Part shown: positions 33,276 through 42,962 of the stretch, piece by piece
Numbering within the stretch: position 1 is the first letter of the stretch
Layout of the letters: each line of letters begins with the position of its first letter
Assembly: GCA_040882845.1 (NCBI GenBank)
Contig: JBBEAM010000007.1
Span: 1,149,709 to 1,213,708, forward strand
From: JBBEAM01 sp040882845
GTDB taxonomy: Bacteria; Pseudomonadota; Alphaproteobacteria; Kiloniellales; DSM-21159
Direction: 5' to 3'
DNA: 64,000 nucleotides
Notes under the pieces: model-generated
Told to the model about the DNA's origin: nothing
The model's database searches: none
The model's input: the letters and a program-made list of their open reading frames with translations, nothing else
Position numbers and translations under genes: made by a program

Positions 33276-34349
33276 ATGTTGCACAGAAAGTTACTCGCCG
33301 GTCTGGCGCTCGCCATCGGCCTGATCGCCGCCCCGGCGCTGAGCCGCGCCGCCGAGCCGGTCGATATCGTCTACGGCTACCACCCCTATTGGACCGGCGG
33401 CTGGAACGGCGTGATCATCAAGGCCAAGGATATGTGGAAACCGCATCTTCCCGAGGGCAGCACGGTGAAGTTCGAGGCGCACCTGACCGGTCCGCCGATG
33501 GTCAACGCCCTGCTCGCCGGCAAGATGCATATCGGCACCATGGGCGACATGCCCTCCCTGGTCGCCACTACCCGCCGGGAGATCGACGACGTGCGGCTGG
33601 TTTCCGTGCCGATGTTCTCCAACGGGCAGAACTGCAACAAGATCCTGGTCCGCAGCGACGCACCGGACTTCGCCTCGGTGGAGGAGGCCATGGCCTGGCT
33701 CGACGGCAAGGACTTTGCCGTGCATCGCGGCACCTGCGCCAACCGCTTCGTCGAGTCGATCGTGGAGAAGGGCGTCTTCAGCCCCAGCGCGGTCAACAAC
33801 GTCTCGATCGAGGTGATCGCCAGTTCCTTCGAGGCCGGCAAGCTCGACGCCGCTGCGATGTGGGAGCCCCACGCCGCCCGCGTGGTGACCAAGGGCTACG
33901 CCAAGTACGTCGCCACCGGCGCACCCTGGGGCGAGACCGACGCCGACTTCACCCTGATGCGCCAGCAGTTCATCGAGGAGCATCCCGAAGCCGCCGCCGG
34001 CTGGATGAAAGCCGAGATCGAAGCGGTCCAGTTCATGATCGAGAACCCCGAGGAGACCGTCGCGATCCTCAAGGAGGAGCTGACCGGCTACGACGAGGAG
34101 ACCATCCGCCGCGCCCTCTATGTCAAGAACTCCGAGGCGATCGGCGGCGCCGAGTTCAACTACATCGGCAAGATGGTGTTCGACGACGAGGTGCTGGAGC
34201 TGATGAAGAACGGCTATGCCTTCCTGCATCGCATCCAGGTGCTCAAGTCCGGCGAGATCCCGGAGAACGCCTACAACGACGGGCCGCTAACGACGGCCCT
34301 GCAAGAACTCGGCCTCGAGGCACCGATCGGTCATATCGAAGGCGACTAA
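33276..34349 (+). CDS. ABC transporter substrate-binding protein, SsuA/NMT1-like
   Basis: The product is 357 residues with a signal peptide ending SRAAEPVD. It has an NMT1/SsuA-like two-domain fold with DIVYGYHPYWTGGWNG at the start and the hinge segment LLAGKMHIGTMGDMPSLVA. AAGGAG precedes ATG 33276. It is the last gene of the operon, whereas binding-protein genes are often first. The ligand is unknown; the following minus-strand cluster is for phosphonate use, so a phosphonate- or sulfonate-like ligand is a reasonable guess only. Confidence 0.88.
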   Translation: MLHRKLLAGLALAIGLIAAPALSRAAEPVDIVYGYHPYWTGGWNGVIIKAKDMWKPHLPEGSTVKFEAHLTGPPMVNALLAGKMHIGTMGDMPSLVATTRREIDDVRLVSVPMFSNGQNCNKILVRSDAPDFASVEEAMAWLDGKDFAVHRGTCANRFVESIVEKGVFSPSAVNNVSIEVIASSFEAGKLDAAAMWEPHAARVVTKGYAKYVATGAPWGETDADFTLMRQQFIEEHPEAAAGWMKAEIEAVQFMIENPEETVAILKEELTGYDEETIRRALYVKNSEAIGGAEFNYIGKMVFDDEVLELMKNGYAFLHRIQVLKSGEIPENAYNDGPLTTALQELGLEAPIGHIEGD

Positions 34350-34363
34350 GGCCCTGTCGCGAG

Positions 34364-34393
34364 CCGCCCGCTGCGAGCGATCGTGGCGGGCGG
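34364..34393. terminator. Hairpin between convergent ABC operon and phosphonate cluster
   Basis: CCGCCCGC (34364-34371) pairs with GCGGGCGG (34386-34393), followed by TTTCCTC. It ends the plus-strand ABC operon and possibly also the minus-strand operon that converges on it. Confidence 0.6.
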
Positions 34394-34417
34394 TTTCCTC
34401 TGAGCTCTGATTCCGCT

Positions 34418-35881
34418 CTAGGCCGGCCAGGGCAGCGAGTAGGTCTTGACGTTGGTGTAGGACTTCATCGCCTCCTGCACCCCTTCCTTGTAGCCGAGGC
34501 CAGAGTCCTTGATGCCGCCGAAGGGCGACATCTCGATGCGATAGCCCGGCACTTCCCAAATGTTCACCGTGCCGACGTTCAGTCCATTGACATAGGCCGT
34601 AATGCGATCGAGCCGGTTGGTGCAGACGCCGGAGGAAAGCCCGAAGGCCGTGGAGTTGGAGATTCGCATCACCTCCACGTCGTCCGAGGGCACCCGCACG
34701 ATGGGAACGATGGGACCGAAGGTCTCCTCCATCACCAGCTCGCTGTCGTGGGGCACGCGGTCGACCACGATCGGCGGCAGAACCGCACCCTGGCGGCCGG
34801 GATCGTAGAGCACCTCGGCGCCCTGCTCCGCCGCGGCATAGACCCGCGCCTCGAAGGTCTTGGCGGCCTTCTCGTGAACCACGGTGCCGAGATCGGTCTC
34901 TGGATCCTGGGGATCGCCGAACTTGAGCTGCTTCGCCTTCTCCAGCACCAGCGGCACAAAAGCCTCGTGCACCTTCTCCTGCACCAGGATGCGCTTGACC
35001 GCCGTGCAGCGCTGGCCAGAATTCTTGGTCGCCCCGGCGACGGCGAGACTCGCCGCCTTGTCCAGATCTTCCTCGCTCAGATCGTCGCAGACGATCAGCG
35101 GATCGTTGCCGCCGAGCTCCAGAACGGTGCGGCGATAACCCGCCTTCTCGGCGATCATCTTGCCGACCGGCACGCCGCCGGTGAAGGTGATCAGCTCGGC
35201 ATGAGGATTGGTGATCATCTCCTCGCCGATATCCTGCGGCCAACCGGTCACCACCGAGTACATCTCCGGCGGCAGGCCAGCGTCGTAGAGCACATCGGCG
35301 AGCAGCAGCGCCGTCATCGGCGTCAATTCGGTCGGCTTGACCACAATGCAGTTGTTGGTCGCCACCGCCGGCGCCACCTTGTGCGCCACCATGTTGAGCG
35401 GATGGTTGAAAGGCGTGATCGCGGAGATCGCGGTCAGCGGCTCGCGGGTGGTGAAGATCTTGCGCGCCTTGCCCTGGGGCGTGACATCGCAGGAAAAGAT
35501 CTGGCCATCGTCCTGGATCGCCATCTGCCCGGCCAAGGTCAGCACGTCGTAGCAGCGTCCGACCTCATAGAGGGAATCCTTCTTGGAGATGCCGAGCTCC
35601 AGCGTAATCACTTCGGAAATTTCGGGCTTGCGCTCCTCCAGCAGCTCCGCGGCGCGGAACAGGATCTTCTGACGGTCATAGCGGCTCAGCTTGGGCTGGT
35701 AGGCCGCCGCGATCTCGAAGGCCTCGCGGGCGTGCTGGGCGTTGCCCGCGGGGACCGTACCGATCACCTCGCCGGTGTAGGGATAGTGCACCTCGATCAC
35801 GTCTTCGGCCTCGACCTTGCGGCCGGCGATGCGCATCGGCTCGTGACGGATCGTAGCGCTGCTTGCCTTGGCGATGCTCAT
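34418..35881 (-). CDS. phnY: Aldehyde dehydrogenase, phosphonoacetaldehyde dehydrogenase (PhnY) candidate
   Basis: The 487-residue protein is an NAD(P)-dependent aldehyde dehydrogenase: the catalytic base Glu lies in LELGGNDPLIV and the nucleophile Cys in NSGQRCTAVKRI, with the family ending PFGGIKDSGLGYKEG. Position directly after phosphonoacetate hydrolase is the arrangement of the phnWAY pathway, in which PhnY oxidises phosphonoacetaldehyde to phosphonoacetate. The length fits characterised PhnY proteins (about 485). The specific assignment rests on context plus length, so the family is certain and the substrate probable. Confidence 0.82.
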   Translation of the reverse strand: MSIAKASSATIRHEPMRIAGRKVEAEDVIEVHYPYTGEVIGTVPAGNAQHAREAFEIAAAYQPKLSRYDRQKILFRAAELLEERKPEISEVITLELGISKKDSLYEVGRCYDVLTLAGQMAIQDDGQIFSCDVTPQGKARKIFTTREPLTAISAITPFNHPLNMVAHKVAPAVATNNCIVVKPTELTPMTALLLADVLYDAGLPPEMYSVVTGWPQDIGEEMITNPHAELITFTGGVPVGKMIAEKAGYRRTVLELGGNDPLIVCDDLSEEDLDKAASLAVAGATKNSGQRCTAVKRILVQEKVHEAFVPLVLEKAKQLKFGDPQDPETDLGTVVHEKAAKTFEARVYAAAEQGAEVLYDPGRQGAVLPPIVVDRVPHDSELVMEETFGPIVPIVRVPSDDVEVMRISNSTAFGLSSGVCTNRLDRITAYVNGLNVGTVNIWEVPGYRIEMSPFGGIKDSGLGYKEGVQEAMKSYTNVKTYSLPWPA

Positions 35882-35892
35882 GGCTGTCTTCC

Positions 35893-37158
35893 TTACTCGG
35901 CGGCTTCGGCGCGGCTGGCCGCGGCGTGGTTGAGGCCGATGTCGAAGGCATCGAAGTTGCGCAGGCGCCGGCCTTCAAGGCCGCTCACCTTGCGATTGAC
36001 GATAATCGGCACGGTCTGCTCGGAGACGCCGCCATGGGAGCGTAGCGGCACCTCGAGACCGGAAAGATCGTGCCTGTCCGGACGGGTGCCGATGGCGCGG
36101 TGCTTCTCGCCAACCACCACCAGATCGCCGATTCGCCCCTCCGGTAGCTCGAAAGTCTCGGCCGCCTCCTTGCGGGTGAAGACGCGCTCGACGCCTTCAA
36201 GACCGGCGATATAGTCCGCCACCTCACCGGCGTTGGCGTCTTCCGGCAGGTAAACCGTGGCATAGGAGCCCAAGGCGCCATGGTGCACCACGTAAGGGTC
36301 GGTGATCGGCAGGATGGTGCGCGCCTTACCTTCGCCGAGCTTCTCGTCGAGCGCGGACTGCAGATAAAGGACGTTGGGCGAGCCGTCCGCCTTGTGCTTG
36401 TCGTTCATACCGTGATCTGCGGTCAGCACGAGGATCGCGCCGGCGGCGTCGAGCTTCGCGAAGTAGCCGTCCATCATGGCGTAAAAGTCGTTCGCCCCCT
36501 CACTGCCCGGGGCGTGCTTGTGCTGTACATAGTCCGTCGTGGAGAGATACATCAGATCGGGCCGCATGGTCTCCATCAGCTTGACGCCGGCGGCAAAGAT
36601 GAATTCCGAGAGATCGGCGGAATAGACGCTGGGCACTGGCTTGCCGACCATTTCCGGCACAGCCTCGATACCGTTCTCTGCGAGGGTTGCCTTGTCGGAT
36701 TTCTCAGCCGAGAAGCAAACCGCCTCGCCTTGCTTCATCGTCATGCCGTTGCCGAGCAGGCGGAGCAGCTTATCCTTGGCAGTGATCACCGCGACCTTCG
36801 CGCCGGCTTCCTGAAAGGCCTGGAAAATCGTCCGCGCATGCAGGTAAGCAGGATCGTTCATCATCACCTCTTCATCCTTAGCCGGATCGTAGAAGAAGTT
36901 GCCGCAGATCCCGTGCACGCGCGGCGGCTGCCCGGTGACGATGGAGATGTTGTTGGGATTGGTGAAGCTGGGGACCACGCAGTCGCCGCGCAGGTCGGAG
37001 CCGTTCGGCAGCATGGCCTTCAGCCAGGGCATCCGCCCGGCAGCCATGGCGTCGATCATGTAATCCGGCTCGGATCCGTCGATGCAGACCACCACGACAG
37101 GCGCCTTGGGAAAGGCGTAGCTGCGCTCGTTGACGGTGACCTTGGATGCCGTGCTCAT
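35893..37158 (-). CDS. phnA: Phosphonoacetate hydrolase
   Basis: The 421-residue protein belongs to the alkaline phosphatase superfamily. The first zinc Asp is D27 in VVCIDGSEPDY; the nucleophile is T66 in VPSFTNPNN; further ligands are in STTDYVQHKHAPGS and LTADHGMNDKH. These match phosphonoacetate hydrolase, which splits phosphonoacetate to acetate and phosphate, freeing phosphate without the C-P lyase. The upstream gap (37159-37326) is AT-rich, with an ATAGA/TCTAT inverted repeat at 37255-37271, and may hold a second promoter. phnY follows 11 bases downstream. Confidence 0.92.
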   Translation of the reverse strand: MSTASKVTVNERSYAFPKAPVVVVCIDGSEPDYMIDAMAAGRMPWLKAMLPNGSDLRGDCVVPSFTNPNNISIVTGQPPRVHGICGNFFYDPAKDEEVMMNDPAYLHARTIFQAFQEAGAKVAVITAKDKLLRLLGNGMTMKQGEAVCFSAEKSDKATLAENGIEAVPEMVGKPVPSVYSADLSEFIFAAGVKLMETMRPDLMYLSTTDYVQHKHAPGSEGANDFYAMMDGYFAKLDAAGAILVLTADHGMNDKHKADGSPNVLYLQSALDEKLGEGKARTILPITDPYVVHHGALGSYATVYLPEDANAGEVADYIAGLEGVERVFTRKEAAETFELPEGRIGDLVVVGEKHRAIGTRPDRHDLSGLEVPLRSHGGVSEQTVPIIVNRKVSGLEGRRLRNFDAFDIGLNHAAASRAEAAE

Positions 37159-37326
37159 GGAACTGTCCTTTCTCGCTCGTCCAGCCCTCGCTCAGGGCCG
37201 GCGTCTTACAACCCCTGTCTTCTGGAACCTAGTGCCTGCGTATCTGTCTGCCAAATAGATATAAATTCTATATTCCATCGATAAAACCAATATCACTCTG
37301 GGGCCGCGCTTGCCCGAACCGGCAGT

Positions 37327-38208
37327 CTACTTGGCCCGATCCACCTTCTTGCGCAGCCATCCGGAAATGAACTCGGCGACCAGGACCAAGGCGATAATCG
37401 AGAGGATGATCGCCCCGACGCGGTAGTTCTCGAGCTGCTGAATGTTGCGCTGGAGGTACCAGCCCATGCCGCCGCCGCCGAAAAAGCCGACCACGGTCGC
37501 AGCGCGGAAAGCGACATCCCAGGTGTATATGGCGATGCCGGTAAAGGCGACCCGGACCTGTGGAACCACCGCCCAGACGAAGACCTGGAGGGAGTTTGCC
37601 CCGGCAGCACGCATCGCCTCGATCGGGCCCATATCGACTGCCTCGATCTCGTCGGCGAAGAGTTTACCGGCGAAGCCGATGCAGAACATGGTCAGCGCCA
37701 TGACACCGGCGAGCATCCCGAAGGCGAGGATGTTGACAAACAGGATGGTCCAGATCATCTCGTGAATCGCCCGGCAGGAGATCACCCCGAAACGGCCGAG
37801 CGGGAAGAGTAGCAGCCGGTTTGGCGTGACGTTGAAGGCGGAGAACCAGGCCAGCGGGATCGCGATCAGTACGCCCAGGATGCCGCCGAGGAAGGACATC
37901 TGCAGGGTATCGAGGATCGAGGCGAGATAGTCCGGCCTCACCACGTATTCGATATCCGGCGGGGAGTAGCGGTCGGAGATCACCGCACCGATCCGGCCCA
38001 TAGCGCCGAGCAGCCGACCCATGTCGACGTTGAGGAAATGCAGGGAGTAGCCGAGAAAAATCAGGATGCCGAGGAAGACCCCATAGCGGATCAGCGAGTC
38101 CGGATAGCGAAAGCGCGACCAACTGCGCGGTGGCGGCTCCATGCTCTTCGGGGCGAAGGCCGGCCCCTGGATATCTTCGGCTTGGCTCATGGTCTTGCTT
38201 TCCGGCAT
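37327..38208 (-). CDS. phnE: Phosphonate ABC transporter permease, PhnE family (copy 2)
   Basis: The 293-residue protein has about six helices and the PhnE pattern, with the coupling loop MGPIEAMRAAGANSLQVFVW. It follows the first PhnE gene by two bases. An alternative ATG lies at 38190. Two PhnE proteins in tandem are common in phosphonate importers, forming a heterodimeric channel for the PhnC ATPase. Confidence 0.92.
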   Translation of the reverse strand: MPESKTMSQAEDIQGPAFAPKSMEPPPRSWSRFRYPDSLIRYGVFLGILIFLGYSLHFLNVDMGRLLGAMGRIGAVISDRYSPPDIEYVVRPDYLASILDTLQMSFLGGILGVLIAIPLAWFSAFNVTPNRLLLFPLGRFGVISCRAIHEMIWTILFVNILAFGMLAGVMALTMFCIGFAGKLFADEIEAVDMGPIEAMRAAGANSLQVFVWAVVPQVRVAFTGIAIYTWDVAFRAATVVGFFGGGGMGWYLQRNIQQLENYRVGAIILSIIALVLVAEFISGWLRKKVDRAK

Positions 38209-38210
38209 TC

Positions 38211-39029
38211 TTAGATCACTGCCTTACGCAGGTAGTGCGACACCACCTCGCCGATCACGATGAGAGATAGAATCGCCAGAATCACCATGGTCACGCCGCC
38301 ATAGTTGAAGGAGTTCATCTGGCGGAAAAAGGTGAGCCCGAGCCCGCCGGCGCCAACCAGCCCCATCACCGCGGCGCGGCGAATATTGATGTCCCACTCG
38401 AAGATCACCGTGCCGATCACCACCGGATAGATCTGCGGCAGGATGCCGTAGTACATCACCTGGAACTCATTGCCGCCCACGGCGCGTATCGCTTCGACGG
38501 GCTTTTTATCTATGTTCTCAATCGCTTCAGCCGTGATCTTCGAGATAAACCCGACCGAGCGCATGGCGATCGCCAGGATTCCCGGCAACGCCCCCAGGCC
38601 GACCGCGCTGACGAAGATCAGCGCCCAGACGATCTCGTGAACCGAGCGGCTCAGCACCATCAGGAAGCGCCCGATCGGATAGATGAAGGTGAGACTCGGC
38701 GTGACGTTGGCGGCGCCGAACCAGGCGACCGGCAGCGAGAAGAAGCAGCCGAGGATCGTCCCGACGCAGGCCACCATGAAGGTTTCGATGGTCGGTACGA
38801 TCAGTTCGGGAAACAGCCCGAAGTCGAGCAGGAAGAAACGCGCAACCGCGGAAAAGACGCCATTCGATCCGCCCAGCCTTGCCCAGTCGGTGTCGGCGAT
38901 CACGGTGCCGTTGAAGCACCAGACCCCTATAACCGCGAAGATCGCAACGATTCCGGCGCCGCGCAGGCGCCGGAGCATGCGCTGCCGTTGATGATGGGAG
39001 ACCTGTCCTGCTGTCTCTGCGATCGCCAT
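38211..39029 (-). CDS. phnE: Phosphonate ABC transporter permease, PhnE family (copy 1)
   Basis: The 272-residue protein has a short basic cytoplasmic N-terminus followed by about six helices and the coupling loop KPVEAIRAVGGNEFQVMYYG. It shares ALIFVSAVGLGALPGILAIA with other PhnE proteins. It lies directly after phnC and before the second phnE with no real gaps, so all three are co-transcribed. Confidence 0.92.
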   Translation of the reverse strand: MAIAETAGQVSHHQRQRMLRRLRGAGIVAIFAVIGVWCFNGTVIADTDWARLGGSNGVFSAVARFFLLDFGLFPELIVPTIETFMVACVGTILGCFFSLPVAWFGAANVTPSLTFIYPIGRFLMVLSRSVHEIVWALIFVSAVGLGALPGILAIAMRSVGFISKITAEAIENIDKKPVEAIRAVGGNEFQVMYYGILPQIYPVVIGTVIFEWDINIRRAAVMGLVGAGGLGLTFFRQMNSFNYGGVTMVILAILSLIVIGEVVSHYLRKAVI

Positions 39030-39031
39030 GG

Positions 39032-39784
39032 CTAGAGCACTTCCATCGCGTAGATCGCATCGAGATCGCTGTCTGCGAGCGTTTCCGTCGGTCCGTCGAA
39101 CATCTTGACCCCGTCCTGCAACCCGATGATGCGGTTACAGAACTCCTTGGCGAGTTGAACATCGTGGATGTTGCAGAGCGTTGGGACGCCGAGCTCGCGG
39201 GCGATCTCACGGACCAGCCCCATGATCTCGCGCGAGATCTTTGGATCCAGCGCCGAGGTCGGCTCGTCGAGCAGAAGTAGTTTCGGCTTTTGCATCAAGG
39301 CCCGGGCGATGCCGACACGCTGGCGCTGCCCGCCGCTCAACTCGTCTGCCCGCTTGTCGATATGGTCGGTGAGCCCGACCCGATCGAGCAGCTCCAACGC
39401 GCGTTGGATATCGTCGCCTGGAAAGCTACGGAAGATGCTGCGCAGGTTTCCGGTATAGCCAAGCCGGCCGGACAGCACGTTGTCCATCACCGACATGCGG
39501 TTGATCAGGTTGAACTCCTGGAAAATCATCCCGGCGTTGCGGCGCACCCTTCGCAGGTCGCGCTTGTTCAGCTTCGTCACCTCCTCGCCCAGGAGCCGGA
39601 TCGAACCGCCGGTGGGTTCGACGAGGCGGTTGATACAGCGGATCAGGGTCGACTTGCCGGCACCGCTCGGTCCGATGATGGCGAGGAAGTCGTCGCTATT
39701 CACCGTGAAGCTGATACCCCTGAGAATCTCGGGGCCGCTGGCCGAGTATCGAACCTTCAAATTCTGAACTTCGAGAACCGTCAT
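39032..39784 (-). CDS. phnC: Phosphonate ABC transporter ATP-binding protein
   Basis: The product is 250 residues from ATG 39784, with GGGGA six bases upstream; ATG 39790 is also possible. Walker A is IGPSGAGKSTLIRC, the signature LSGGQRQRVGIARAL, Walker B LLLLDEPTSALDP and the switch NIHDVQLAKEF. The IFQEFNLINRMSVMDNVL segment with the long insert containing GRLGYTGNLRSIF is typical of PhnC. It energises phosphonate import with PhnD and the two PhnE proteins. Confidence 0.93.
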   Translation of the reverse strand: MTVLEVQNLKVRYSASGPEILRGISFTVNSDDFLAIIGPSGAGKSTLIRCINRLVEPTGGSIRLLGEEVTKLNKRDLRRVRRNAGMIFQEFNLINRMSVMDNVLSGRLGYTGNLRSIFRSFPGDDIQRALELLDRVGLTDHIDKRADELSGGQRQRVGIARALMQKPKLLLLDEPTSALDPKISREIMGLVREIARELGVPTLCNIHDVQLAKEFCNRIIGLQDGVKMFDGPTETLADSDLDAIYAMEVL

Positions 39785-39860
39785 TCCCATTCCCCGGGTC
39801 TGGTCCCGCCCCACGCCATGCGGCGAAGGGCGGGTACCTTGGACTGCTGCGTCGAGAAGG

Positions 39861-40781
39861 TTAGTTGCTCGCGCTATCCTTGGCCTTCTTCAAAGCACGG
39901 ATGATGTCGTAGTCGGCATCGGTCATCTTGACGAAGCGGCTGGCGTTGACGTTCTCAAGATAAGTCCGGCCCCGCTCACTCTCGTGCAGACCGAGGAAAG
40001 CCTCCGCGATCTTCTCTTTGAGTTCCGGGCAGAGATTGCCGCGATAGACGAAGGGGTCCTGCGGAATCACCGGAGACTCCCAGAGCACCTGGTACTCGTC
40101 CATGGTTGCCAGATCGCGGTCGATCACATTGTCGATGCGATGGGTGGCGACGAAGGCCGCGTCCACCTTGCCTTCCTTGACGGCGATTGAGGAGAGGTCG
40201 TGGCCGCCAGTGTAAACCACCTTGGAGAAGTAATCCTCCAGGTCCTTGCCGATCACATCGGTAAAGGCCACGCGCGGCAGCAGGTTGCCGGAAGTGCTGG
40301 CCGGGTCGGTCAGGCCAAGCACTGTACCCTCCAGCTTCTCGATGCTGTCGAGCCCAGAGTCCGCCCGTGTCACCAGGATGCCCTGATAGCCGGCGCCTTC
40401 CTTCTGGAAGTGGCCTTCGTGCTTGGCGTAGGTGGCGAAGACATCCAGCGTCGGATCCTTCTCCTTGGCGATCACGTAGGAATAGGGCCCATGCATGCCG
40501 ATATCCACCCAGCCGCTCAGCATCGCCTCGATCACCGAGGCGTAGGAGGTCGGCAGATAGAATTCGATCTTCTTGCCGGTGATTTCCGACAAGCGCTCGA
40601 CCATCGGCTCGTAGAGCGTCAGTTCCTGCGTGGTCTCCTCCGTCGGGATCATGGAAAAGCGCAGGGCTTCCGGATCGTCGCACTCCTGCGCGTTCGCAGC
40701 AGACACGTCACCCAGCAGCAGGGCGGTGGCGATACTCGCTTTTAACGAGCCCGTCACCAAGGTCTTCAAAGCTTTGGTCAT
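39861..40781 (-). CDS. phnD: Phosphonate ABC transporter substrate-binding protein
   Basis: The 306-residue protein has a signal peptide ending ANAQECDD and the PhnD fold, with the phosphonate-binding loop LTDPASTSGNLLP, whose Ser/Thr hydroxyls hold the phosphonate oxygens. Another conserved segment is GWVDIGMHGPYSYVIA. It delivers phosphonates to PhnC/PhnE. It is the second gene of the operon, after the iron-type alcohol dehydrogenase. Confidence 0.93.
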   Translation of the reverse strand: MTKALKTLVTGSLKASIATALLLGDVSAANAQECDDPEALRFSMIPTEETTQELTLYEPMVERLSEITGKKIEFYLPTSYASVIEAMLSGWVDIGMHGPYSYVIAKEKDPTLDVFATYAKHEGHFQKEGAGYQGILVTRADSGLDSIEKLEGTVLGLTDPASTSGNLLPRVAFTDVIGKDLEDYFSKVVYTGGHDLSSIAVKEGKVDAAFVATHRIDNVIDRDLATMDEYQVLWESPVIPQDPFVYRGNLCPELKEKIAEAFLGLHESERGRTYLENVNASRFVKMTDADYDIIRALKKAKDSASN

Positions 40782-40820
40782 CTTGGTCTCCTCCCAGATT
40801 TGATCTCACGGGTGCCCGCT

Positions 40821-41939
40821 TCAGGCCACCCCGAACGATTTGGCGGCTTGATGGAGCTTTTCCTTCGTACCGATGAAGTTCAGCCCCCTCTCGCCATCGA
40901 AGGCCGCTTCGACGAGAGTCTCCCATTCGTCGCGACTCACCCCGTGATCTTCCGGGTGCATCGAAACGCCGAGGGTGTTCAGAAATTCCTTGAGCCGCTG
41001 CGAGGCAGCGGTCAGGTCCTGGCCGAAAATGCTGCGCAGGGCAGCGACGCAGGGCCCTTCGTCTTCCGCAACGCTGCGCAGTACGATCGGCAGCGAAAAG
41101 GAACAGGCGATGCCGTGAGCCACGTTGTGGCGCAGGGTGATCGGATAGGACAGCGAATGCGCGATCGCCGTCCTGGTGTTCGAAAATGCGTAGCCGGACA
41201 TGATCGCGGCATGGGCCATGCGGCCGCGCAGGTCGCGCGAACCCAGATCCTCGGCCAGGCGCGGCAGCACCTCCAGGATCTCGCGCGCCGCCGCCGTGGC
41301 GAAGGCCGACGAAACCGGGTTGGCACCGACGTTCCACAGGCTTTCCAGGGCATGGGAGAGCGCATCGAGGCCAGTCGAAACGGTCAGCTCGCGCGGCTTA
41401 CCGAGCATCAGCAAGGGATCGACTACGGCGTACTCGGGATAGAGCGACGGCCGGGACAGGGAGTACTTCTTCTGGGCGCCGCTGTCCCAGACCGTGCCCC
41501 AGGATGTGACCTCGCTTCCGGTGCCCGCGGTGGTCGGCACCGCGATGATCGGGGTGTCGGCCAGGCGCTCCTCGCCAGTTTTGGTTTCCAGGAAGGTCTT
41601 GACGCGATCGAAGTCGCCGCCCGCCGCGGCCAGGACCTTCGCGGTATCGATCACCGAGCCGCCGCCGAGGGCGACGAAAACTTGCGGATAAGGCGTGAGG
41701 CCGGCGAAGCGCGCCGTCTGCTTCGAGAGCAGGGAGAAATCCGGGTTGGGCGCGACGTCGCTGACCACTGCGACGGCAGGTTGCGAGGCTTCGGAAAGAC
41801 GCTCCACCAGCGACAGGAAGTAGGGTTCACCATAGGTGACGATGCAGTAAGGGCGCCCTGCAACCAGCCTCGGAAGCTCGTCGAAGCGCCCCTCCCCAAA
41901 ATAGGTCTTCACGGGGTTGCTGTAGAACCAGCCAGCCAA
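40821..41939 (-). CDS. Iron-containing alcohol dehydrogenase, phosphonoacetaldehyde reductase-like
   Basis: The 372-residue protein is a group III (iron-activated) alcohol dehydrogenase: cofactor loop ALGGGSVIDTAK, substrate segment TTAGTGSEVTSWG and metal ligands Asp and His in TGLDALSHALES, with His in SYPITLRHNVAHGIACS. It resembles phosphonoacetaldehyde reductases of phosphonate biosynthesis. In this catabolic operon it more likely works backward, oxidising 2-hydroxyethylphosphonate to phosphonoacetaldehyde for PhnY and PhnA. No PhnW transaminase is present. It is the first gene of the phosphonate operon and diverges from lysR. Confidence 0.82.
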   Translation of the reverse strand: MAGWFYSNPVKTYFGEGRFDELPRLVAGRPYCIVTYGEPYFLSLVERLSEASQPAVAVVSDVAPNPDFSLLSKQTARFAGLTPYPQVFVALGGGSVIDTAKVLAAAGGDFDRVKTFLETKTGEERLADTPIIAVPTTAGTGSEVTSWGTVWDSGAQKKYSLSRPSLYPEYAVVDPLLMLGKPRELTVSTGLDALSHALESLWNVGANPVSSAFATAAAREILEVLPRLAEDLGSRDLRGRMAHAAIMSGYAFSNTRTAIAHSLSYPITLRHNVAHGIACSFSLPIVLRSVAEDEGPCVAALRSIFGQDLTAASQRLKEFLNTLGVSMHPEDHGVSRDEWETLVEAAFDGERGLNFIGTKEKLHQAAKSFGVA

Positions 41940-42035
41940 CGTCCCTCCCCTTCTATACGTCTTTTGCGGGGACGGTAGCGGAAGGGGATTTGCTAGCCTA
42001 ATATATATATTCCGCCGTTTATATTGAGATTATCA

Positions 42036-42902
42036 ATGCCATTCACGCAACTCCGCGCCTTCAACGCCGTCGCCGAATACGGCAGCTTCACCGAAGCCGC
42101 CAAGCGGCTTAACGTCAGTCAATCGACCGTGACCCTGCAGGTGCGCGAGCTCGAAGCGCGCTACAACGTGGAGCTTTTCCATCGCCATGGCCGCAGCACG
42201 ACCGCGACGGACTTCGGAATCGCGCTGTTTGCCATCACCAAGCGGCTGATCCTGGCTCAGAACGAGGCGGAGGAATTTCTCCAGGCCAGCAAGATGCTGG
42301 AGACCGGCAAGCTGCGTCTTGCCGCAGTCGGCCCCTTCCACGCCGCTGAGATCGCCAGCGCCTTCAAGCTGCGCTATCCAGGCGTCGAGGTGGCCATGAC
42401 CTTCGGCAATTCGCAGCGCACCCTCGACGCCGTGACGGAACTGCATTCCGATGTTGCGATCCTGGCCGAGGTGGACGAACAGCCCGGCGTCTCCATGGAC
42501 CGCTACAGCCGCCATAACGTCGTGGTCTTCGTGCACAAGGGACATCGTTTCTTCGACCGGAAATCCATCCGGATCGGCGAGTTGGTCGACCAACGCTTCA
42601 TCCTCCGCGAGGAAGGCTCGACCACCCGCCGCGCCATGGAAAAGGCGCTTACCGAGCACGGAGTCGAGGTCGATCGCGTGATGGAGATCGGCAGCCGCGA
42701 GGGCGTGTGGAAGGCGGTTAAGCTGGGGCTGGGCATCGGCGTCGTCGCCGACTTCGAGTTTGTACCGGCGCCGGACCTGCGCGCCATCCCCTTTTCCGAC
42801 GCCGAGGTGACGACGAACTATTTCATCGCCTACCTTACGGAACGGCAGAATGCCCCGATCGTGAAAGCCTTCCGCGAACTGGCATTGCAGAAGCCTCCGT
42901 GA
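42036..42902 (+). CDS. LysR family transcriptional regulator (phosphonate cluster)
   Basis: The 288-residue protein has the LysR helix-turn-helix (FTQLRAFNAVAEYGSFTEAA, then NVSQSTVTLQVRELEARYNV) and a C-terminal effector domain. It diverges from the alcohol dehydrogenase that heads the phosphonate operon, so it probably activates it in response to a phosphonate or a pathway aldehyde. Its promoter gap contains the palindrome AATATATATATT (42000-42011). ATG 42036 is preferred over TTG 42024. The PhyH gene follows 60 bases downstream on the same strand. Confidence 0.9.
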   Translation: MPFTQLRAFNAVAEYGSFTEAAKRLNVSQSTVTLQVRELEARYNVELFHRHGRSTTATDFGIALFAITKRLILAQNEAEEFLQASKMLETGKLRLAAVGPFHAAEIASAFKLRYPGVEVAMTFGNSQRTLDAVTELHSDVAILAEVDEQPGVSMDRYSRHNVVVFVHKGHRFFDRKSIRIGELVDQRFILREEGSTTRRAMEKALTEHGVEVDRVMEIGSREGVWKAVKLGLGIGVVADFEFVPAPDLRAIPFSDAEVTTNYFIAYLTERQNAPIVKAFRELALQKPP

Positions 42903-42962
42903 GCGCAGTTTGATTGCAGGCTCGCACCAGCGATATGCTGCCGGGCGGAGGAAACGAGAGAC

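Noticed and set aside
33389..36214. A 941-codon open frame on the plus strand, antisense to phnA and phnY in part
   Set aside because: It overlaps the ABC binding-protein gene in another frame and then lies opposite two well-recognised genes; long antisense frames are expected in GC-rich DNA and the peptide has no family features.
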